Assembly: GCA_003224195.1 (NCBI GenBank)
Contig: QHYP01000032.1
Coordinates: forward strand, 1 to 10,850
Origin: Acidobacteriota bacterium
Lineage (GTDB): Bacteria > Acidobacteriota > Terriglobia > Acidiferrales > UBA7541
Length of the DNA stretch: 10,850 nt
Direction of reading: 5' to 3'
The notes beneath the pieces are model-generated. The model was not told where the DNA came from. It was given only the letters and a program-made list of their open reading frames with translations, and did no database searches. Every line of letters starts with the position of its first letter. The stretch's first letter is position 1. Shown one piece after another: positions 6,887 through 10,850 of the stretch. The position numbers and the translations under genes are program-made.

Positions 6887-8422
6887 TCATGGCCGACGCA
6901 TGGACCCAACTTCAGGTGACATCGTGCGCTCGGGCATGGGCACATTGGTTTCACGCAGCGGTCGATCCACATCGCTGGGCCGCGCAGGCGCCTCGAGACC
7001 ATCTGTGAGCAAGTAGCCCTGAAGCGCGATTCCCGTGGTCCACACGTTCTGGAGTGTTGCGATGTATTCGATTTGAAGTTCGTAGAGAGTCTTTTGTGAA
7101 TTGAGAACGACCGGATAAGAGGCGAGCATCTTGCCGTACTTGTCGACAAGCAACGCGTACGCTTTGCCGGCGCGGGGCAGGATCCCATCGCGGTATTCGT
7201 CGGCCATGATGCGCGCGCTCGCATATTGGTCGAGCATGAAGGCGGCGCGATTGCGGAGCATGAGTTCCACGCGCTTCTCCTCCTTCTGGGCGCGATCGAT
7301 GTCTTGACGCGCGGCGGCGATATTTCCCTGGTTGCGGTTCCAGATGGGGAGCGTCACGCCGACTTCGGCGAGTTCTTCCCAGCCGGTCGGTCTGTTGATT
7401 CCCGCGAGCTGCTCACCGCTGTACACAGCGCCGGCCCGCAGTTGAAGGTCGGGAACAGGCTCGGCCTTGGCGCGGCCGAGCACGGCTTGCGCACGGGAAG
7501 TGGTAACCGAGGCGATGCGGACAGCCGGACTCTCTTTGGCGATCGTTTCGACAACCTGCTCTTCATTGAATTGCGGAAGCTCGGTTTCCAGGTTTCCTTC
7601 GACGGTTTGGAGAGGCATTTCCGGTTTTCCGACAATGGCCGCGAGGGCGCGCCATTCCTGGCGGAGAGCGCTTTCCTGCATTCGGGCGCCGACCTGCATG
7701 CGTCGGGCTTCAACCTCGGCCTGCAGGACTTCCGATTCGTCGGCTTGCCCGGTATTCATCAGCCGCCGTTCGGTTTCCGTGTTGTCCTCGGCAATGCGCG
7801 CCAGATCGCGTTTGGCCTCCAACATCTCCTGCGCCGCGAGCACGCGGTAAAAAGCGATGCGAACGGCGCTTTCAACGCGGATCTTCTGCTCTTCCGCTTC
7901 GATCTCCGAAAGCCGGACTTCCTCGCCGAAAATCTTGCGGTTCTTGGCGAGCTTTCCCGCGGTGACAACGGGCTGGGAGATGAAGAATCCCTGTTTTCCG
8001 CCGCCCATCGATCCGCCGCGGATTTCGTCTCCGGTGTAGCCTACGGTGGGATTCGGGTAGAGGCCGGACTGCTGCTGCCGTGCCTTCGCGGCGCGAAGTT
8101 CCGCTTCCGCTTGCCGCAGCGTGGGATTGCCCTCTGCCGCCGCTTGCTGCAGCGAGGCGAGACTCATCAGCGGACCTTTGGCTTGCTCCTGTGCTTTCCC
8201 CATGCGCGGAAATTCCGGTTTCACGGTTCGCGGGTTCATCGGGTGGCCGGCGTGCTCCTGCATTCCGGGCATGCCCTGCATCTTGTCTTTCTGTGCTGGT
8301 TTCTGTGCGGGCTTCTGGGGCTGGTTTCCTTGTTGTTGCTGTAGCGGTTGCTGCGCCATCCCGTAGCTAGCCAGCGTCATTCCTGTAAACAACATTGCCG
8401 AAGCCACGCGCAAGCTCTTCAT
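6887..8422 (-). CDS. TolC-family outer-membrane efflux protein with Met/His-rich N-terminus (CusC-like)
   Basis: A 511-residue outer-membrane channel of the TolC/OEP family, probably the exit duct for copper. The chosen ATG at 8422 follows AAAGGA and begins a clear signal peptide (MKSLRVASAMLFTGMTLASY, cut near GMA-QQ). An ATG at 8443 in the same frame would add seven residues but spoils the signal peptide start. The mature N-terminus is unusual: a Gln/Pro/Lys-rich stretch (about 24-47), then MQGMPGMQEHAGHPM (about 48-62), whose Met and His side chains suit Cu(I)/Cu(II) binding. The family core follows: GNPTLRQAEAELRAAKAR, long coiled helices with Glu/Arg/Ala, and the second-repeat motif LPIWNRNQGNIAAAR (about 358-372). 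It is 57 bp downstream of the multicopper oxidase gene on the same strand, so co-transcription is likely. The usual CusB adaptor and CusA pump genes do not follow. Confidence 0.9.
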   Translation of the reverse strand: MKSLRVASAMLFTGMTLASYGMAQQPLQQQQGNQPQKPAQKPAQKDKMQGMPGMQEHAGHPMNPRTVKPEFPRMGKAQEQAKGPLMSLASLQQAAAEGNPTLRQAEAELRAAKARQQQSGLYPNPTVGYTGDEIRGGSMGGGKQGFFISQPVVTAGKLAKNRKIFGEEVRLSEIEAEEQKIRVESAVRIAFYRVLAAQEMLEAKRDLARIAEDNTETERRLMNTGQADESEVLQAEVEARRMQVGARMQESALRQEWRALAAIVGKPEMPLQTVEGNLETELPQFNEEQVVETIAKESPAVRIASVTTSRAQAVLGRAKAEPVPDLQLRAGAVYSGEQLAGINRPTGWEELAEVGVTLPIWNRNQGNIAAARQDIDRAQKEEKRVELMLRNRAAFMLDQYASARIMADEYRDGILPRAGKAYALLVDKYGKMLASYPVVLNSQKTLYELQIEYIATLQNVWTTGIALQGYLLTDGLEAPARPSDVDRPLRETNVPMPERTMSPEVGSMRRP

Positions 8423-8479
8423 GACTATGGTTCCTTTCTGCATCTGTGTTCCGCTGACGGGCTTTCTTTGGTGCCTTGG

Positions 8480-9844
8480 TCACGTTCCGTGTGACGGATC
8501 GTGCTCCATCTTCATCGGCGGGTTGGGCGTTCCGGCCTTGATCCGCGCCACGATGTCTTCGTAATCCTTATCCGCGAGGATTCGTACCATGGTCATCATG
8601 CCCATCATTCCGGCGCTCCAGTTGGGTGGCAGGCCGTAGGCTTCCGGTTTGGCGACGGCGGCATCCAGGGGCATTTCCATGAAGGCATCCTGGGGGAAGC
8701 CGGGCACAGCGTTGGCGTTCGGCGCGACGGGAGACGGTGGAGCGTGTTGGAACGGAACACTGTTTGCCAGGGTCTGCATCTGCCGCATCGCTCGTTCTTC
8801 CGTCTGATCCGCGGTCATAATCATGCGGTCGCGGAGCAGATCGGACATGCTGTTCATCATGTGATGCGGCAGATGGCAGTGGACCATCCAGGCGCCGGGA
8901 TACTTCGCTTCGAACTCGATGACCTTTGCCTGCGCGACACCCACAAGCACCGTATTGGTCGGATACCAGGTGGATTCGGGCGCGCGTCCGCCTTCCGTAC
9001 CGGTGATAACGAACTGGTGTCCGTGAAGGTGAATGGGGTGATGGTCCATGCCGAGGTTGACCAGGCGCAAACGGACGCGGCTGCCGAGGCGCGCGACCAT
9101 CGGCGTGATGGCGGGAGCGGAGACGCCGTTGAAGGTGAGCCAGTTAAACTCCATCGCAGCGGAGTTGGGTACGGTGCTGTTTGGAAGAACGGCCCACTCT
9201 TGGAGGATGATGCCGAAGTCATGATCGACGCGCGGATAGTGGGGCGTTGCGGGGTGCGCGATGAAAAGGCCGATGAGCCCCATCATCTCCTGCATGGCGC
9301 TGTGGGCGTGATAGAAGAACGTGCCTTCCTGATGGACGGTGAACTCGTACAAATATTTTCCGCCGGGAGGCACGGGCTTCTGGCTGACGAACGGCACGCC
9401 GTCCTGCTCGATGGGGACTTCGAGGCCGTGCCAGTGGAGCGTGGTGGATTCGGGCAGGGTGTTTTCAAAGATGATGCGGACGCGGTCGCCCTGCCGAACC
9501 TGGATGGTTGGGCCGGGGCAAGAACCGCTGTAGCCCCAAACGTCCAGCGTTTTGAAAGGAACGATACGGCGCTTGAGGGGTTCGGCGGTGAGGCGGAAGA
9601 CTTTCACGCCGGCATCCATTTCGTGCGGCAGATCGGGAACATCGGGCGTCAGTATGGGAACGAAAGGGCCCGGCGAAAGAGTGACAGCTTTCGCGTGAGA
9701 CGCGCGCGACGCGCCCGTTGGCGCCGTATGGCTAGTTTGTGGATCAGAAATCTTCGTCTCTGCGCGCAAAGATTTGCGCAAGCCAAAGACGCCGGCGCCG
9801 AAAACAGCCATATCTTGAAAGAATCGCCTTCTCGTTCCGCTCAT
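8480..9844 (-). CDS. Tat-exported multicopper oxidase, compact form
   Basis: A periplasmic copper oxidase of 454 residues that probably oxidises Cu(I) to the less toxic Cu(II), as CueO/CopA relatives do; the substrate is inferred. The ATG at 9844 is set by TTAGGAGG six bases upstream. The N-terminus has a Tat motif (TRRRFFQ, 4-10) before a hydrophobic stretch. All four copper motifs are present: HWHG (137-140), HAH (179-181), HPIHLHGH (269-276) and HCHLPHHMMNSM (322-333). These give type 1 ligands His269, Cys323, His328 and axial Met333, and the His pairs of the trinuclear site. Only about 88 residues separate HAH from HPIHLH, too few for the copper-free middle domain of ordinary three-domain enzymes, so this looks like a two-cupredoxin-domain type, which usually works as a trimer. 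A Met-rich tail (AGMMGMMTM, 411-419, and MKMEH near the end) could feed copper to the site. Upstream is the Cys-rich gene; downstream is the TolC gene. Confidence 0.93.
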   Translation of the reverse strand: MSGTRRRFFQDMAVFGAGVFGLRKSLRAETKISDPQTSHTAPTGASRASHAKAVTLSPGPFVPILTPDVPDLPHEMDAGVKVFRLTAEPLKRRIVPFKTLDVWGYSGSCPGPTIQVRQGDRVRIIFENTLPESTTLHWHGLEVPIEQDGVPFVSQKPVPPGGKYLYEFTVHQEGTFFYHAHSAMQEMMGLIGLFIAHPATPHYPRVDHDFGIILQEWAVLPNSTVPNSAAMEFNWLTFNGVSAPAITPMVARLGSRVRLRLVNLGMDHHPIHLHGHQFVITGTEGGRAPESTWYPTNTVLVGVAQAKVIEFEAKYPGAWMVHCHLPHHMMNSMSDLLRDRMIMTADQTEERAMRQMQTLANSVPFQHAPPSPVAPNANAVPGFPQDAFMEMPLDAAVAKPEAYGLPPNWSAGMMGMMTMVRILADKDYEDIVARIKAGTPNPPMKMEHDPSHGT

Positions 9845-9865
9845 GGAAACCTCCTAAGCGCGCAA

Positions 9866-9879
9866 CGGTCAAATGACCG
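9866..9879. promoter_or_regulatory. 14-bp palindrome in the multicopper oxidase leader
   Basis: CGGTCAAATGACCG is a perfect 6-2-6 inverted repeat ending 22 bases before the oxidase ATG, close to its Shine-Dalgarno. It may bind a regulator, or fold in RNA as a 5-bp stem with a 4-base loop. The surrounding 155-bp gap (9845-9999) shows no other gene or clear promoter. Confidence 0.35.
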
Positions 9880-9999
9880 CGGCAGATGAAAGATTCAGCT
9901 CAGCAAACTTTCGGGACGAAAGAGAGATTCCCTGACTCCGCTGGGCGCGCCCGGACTGACACGTACCGCGGGACGGAGAGGGCCAGGCAGAGAGGTAAC

Positions 10000-10419
10000 C
10001 TAGATACGAAGAATGGAAGCGGCGGTAAGCAACAAAGAACGGGAAGCGACATTTTGGGGGCACAATCGGACGCGAGGGCTTTCTGTTGGATCATGCAATT
10101 GTTCGGCGGAATTGACGCTTGCGCGGGAAGGAGAACTCTTCGAGGGCGCAAGTTTGGGTGTGCTATCGACCGCGGCCAGCGCAGTCAAGGCAGGTAATTG
10201 CGCGCAGCACGCAGCGGTCATAGTGACGATTTGCACGGCGTTTTCGGACTTCGCGGCATGACACGCGTCACCTTGTGACGTGTTTGGCCGCCCGGCGCCG
10301 CACCAAGCATTCGCACAGGCGGGCGAACATAGCGGCGTGGAGAGGAGAGACAAAAGAGCCACGAAAGCAAGCCCGACGTCACGCCAACGGATAGTTTGCT
10401 TTGTGCCGCGTTTACCCAT
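10000..10419 (-). CDS. Small Cys-rich exported protein of the copper gene set, function unknown
   Basis: A 139-residue protein with a basic start (MGKRGTKQTIRWR), a hydrophobic segment (14-29) and a signal-peptide end near CANA (35-38), so it is exported or membrane-tethered. Cys residues occur at 31, 35, 40, 53, 71, 72 and 120, with a CH pair at 53-54 and CC at 71-72; these could bind copper or another soft metal. A lipobox is not convincing. The C-terminal half is Ser/Pro/Ala-rich and ends in ILRI. From memory, short exported proteins with this layout and a final LRI precede copper oxidases in other Acidobacteriota; I could not check this. It lies 155 bp upstream of the multicopper oxidase on the same strand. 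No Shine-Dalgarno precedes the ATG, and the predicted transcript start is about 9 bases upstream, so it may be translated almost leaderless. Copper chaperone or sensor is only a guess. Confidence 0.7.
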   Translation of the reverse strand: MGKRGTKQTIRWRDVGLAFVALLSLLSTPLCSPACANAWCGAGRPNTSQGDACHAAKSENAVQIVTMTAACCAQLPALTALAAVDSTPKLAPSKSSPSRASVNSAEQLHDPTESPRVRLCPQNVASRSLLLTAASILRI

Positions 10420-10434
10420 GTGTTCGATAAGTTC

Positions 10435-10463
10435 ACCCTACGCCGGGCCAGGGTTTTCGTCAA
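10435..10463 (-). promoter_or_regulatory. Candidate promoter of the copper gene set
   Basis: On the minus strand TTGACG (10463-10458, 5 of 6) is followed after exactly 17 bases by TAGGGT (10440-10435, 3 of 6). The weak -10 with a good -35 suits an activated promoter. The predicted start near 10428 leaves a leader of about 9 bases. The direct repeat at 10489-10515 lies just upstream. Confidence 0.4.
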
Positions 10464-10488
10464 CTTGAGTGCAGCAGCGCGCAGTGGA

Positions 10489-10515
10489 AACGATACGCGT
10501 AGGCAACGATACGCG
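10489..10515. repeat. Two direct copies of an 11-bp motif upstream of the copper promoter
   Basis: AACGATACGCG occurs at 10489-10499 and again at 10505-10515, a period of 16 bp. The first copy also starts the small palindrome TACGCGTA (10494-10501). The pair lies 26-52 bp upstream of the -35 candidate, a typical place for an activator, and outside any gene in the 118-bp gap 10420-10537. Confidence 0.5.
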
Positions 10516-10537
10516 CTTACGGCTTGGTCGGCCTGGT

Positions 10538-10850
10538 TCAGAAGCCTCTGGCACGGCTCGCTTGGCGGTATTGGCAGAAAGCGCAGCTCGGGCCGGGAGC
10601 GGGCGGGGAAGATTGCTGCAGGACGTTGAGGACGTCTTTCAGAAACGCGAGAAAAGAGGCGTCGTTCTTTTGGATCTCAATCCAGGTGAGGCCACCGAAG
10701 AGCTGCGCGCGGCCGGCGGCATCTTTTTCGAAGCGATCCGGGTCAAAGACGACAAGGCCAAGGCGCGTAACGGGCCGGAGACTAAGCTTGTTTGGCGATG
10801 CGTTTTCAATAGCGACGGCGTAGGAATGGAGCTGGCGTCCATAGAGCGGA
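10538..10850 (-). CDS. PD-(D/E)XK nuclease superfamily protein (C-terminal part only)
   Basis: A frame open from the window edge to TGA at 10540-10538 gives 103 residues; the start and catalytic residues lie outside. The visible part opens PLYGRQLHSYAVAIE, containing the QxxxY motif (QLHSY) that follows the catalytic Asp/Glu-x-Lys of RecB/Cas4-like nuclease domains. It continues with LRPVTRLGLVVFDPDRFEK, LTWIEIQKNDASFLAFLKDV and a Pro-rich loop, ending with a CAFC pair (C-x2-C) 15 residues before the stop. Cas4 and AddB carry a C-terminal Cys cluster for an iron-sulfur centre, but the third Cys expected after C-x2-C is absent here, so such a cluster is doubtful. A role in DNA end-processing or repair is inferred. 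The gene ends 118 bp upstream of the Cys-rich gene on the same strand; the intervening promoter candidate suggests separate transcription. Confidence 0.75.
   Translation of the reverse strand, partial: PLYGRQLHSYAVAIENASPNKLSLRPVTRLGLVVFDPDRFEKDAAGRAQLFGGLTWIEIQKNDASFLAFLKDVLNVLQQSSPPAPGPSCAFCQYRQASRARGF

Noticed and set aside
8501..9889. Long plus-strand open frame (462 codons) opposite the multicopper oxidase
   Set aside because: The minus strand encodes a complete copper oxidase with all motifs; the antisense frame is a by-product of GC-rich codon use and shows no domain. The same applies to 7226-8344, 4835-5815, 1792-2664 and 499-1362.
10266..10280. Dyad CGTCAC-CTT-GTGACG as an operator
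   Set aside because: It lies well inside the Cys-rich coding region, over the codons around the CH pair, so coding constraint or chance explains it; kept only as a remark beside the intergenic dyad.
1..10850. CRISPR array, insertion sequence, rRNA or phage genes
   Set aside because: No regularly spaced repeats, transposase or integrase motifs, rRNA stretches or phage-like frames were seen on either strand.

Overview
The window most likely comes from a soil-type Acidobacteriota of the Bryobacter/Solibacter kind. This is inferred from four things: high GC content; a TonB-dependent receptor that opens with a carboxypeptidase-regulatory-like fold; a serine/threonine kinase with periplasmic PEGA repeats; and a copper gene set led by a small Cys-rich exported protein whose ending I recall from that phylum. 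No database could be searched. Every intact gene reads on the minus strand. The only plus-strand gene is an oxygenase interrupted by an in-frame stop.

Left part (1-5782). At the left edge are the first 49 codons of a TonB-dependent outer-membrane receptor. Its 362-bp upstream gap holds a good promoter candidate whose -10 sits inside a 33-bp imperfect palindrome. Next is an 897-residue protein with helical (HEAT-like) repeats and a C-terminal PilZ domain, a fold that usually senses cyclic-di-GMP; one signature residue is changed (Thr for Asp/Asn). Then comes a 781-residue transmembrane Ser/Thr kinase with a complete catalytic core, one membrane helix, a BON-like segment and three PEGA repeats. 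Kinase and PilZ protein share an orientation but are separated by about 230 bp with a separate promoter candidate and a strong dyad, so they may be neighbours rather than partners.

Middle (5783-6886). A divergent intergenic stretch leads into a plus-strand 2-oxoglutarate/Fe(II) oxygenase of the PF09859 (Oxygenase-NA) type. Its frame is cut by TAA at 6636-6638 exactly where the family has a conserved Gln. The frame then continues, with recognisable family sequence, to a natural stop at 6812.

Right part (6887-10537). A copper-handling set reads leftward: a Cys-rich exported small protein, a Tat-exported multicopper oxidase, and a TolC/CusC-like outer-membrane protein with a Met/His-rich N-terminus. 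No CusA/CusB pump genes follow; the set runs straight into the broken oxygenase. The Cys-rich gene has a sigma-70-like promoter candidate, preceded by an 11-bp direct repeat with a 16-bp period. The multicopper oxidase has a strong Shine-Dalgarno and a 14-bp palindrome in its leader.

Right edge (10538-10850). The C-terminal 103 residues of a PD-(D/E)XK (RecB/Cas4-like) nuclease domain are visible; the gene continues beyond the window. There is no CRISPR array, insertion sequence, tRNA or rRNA. I see no clear undescribed multi-gene system. The best leads are the pump-less copper set, the interrupted oxygenase and the palindromic control elements.
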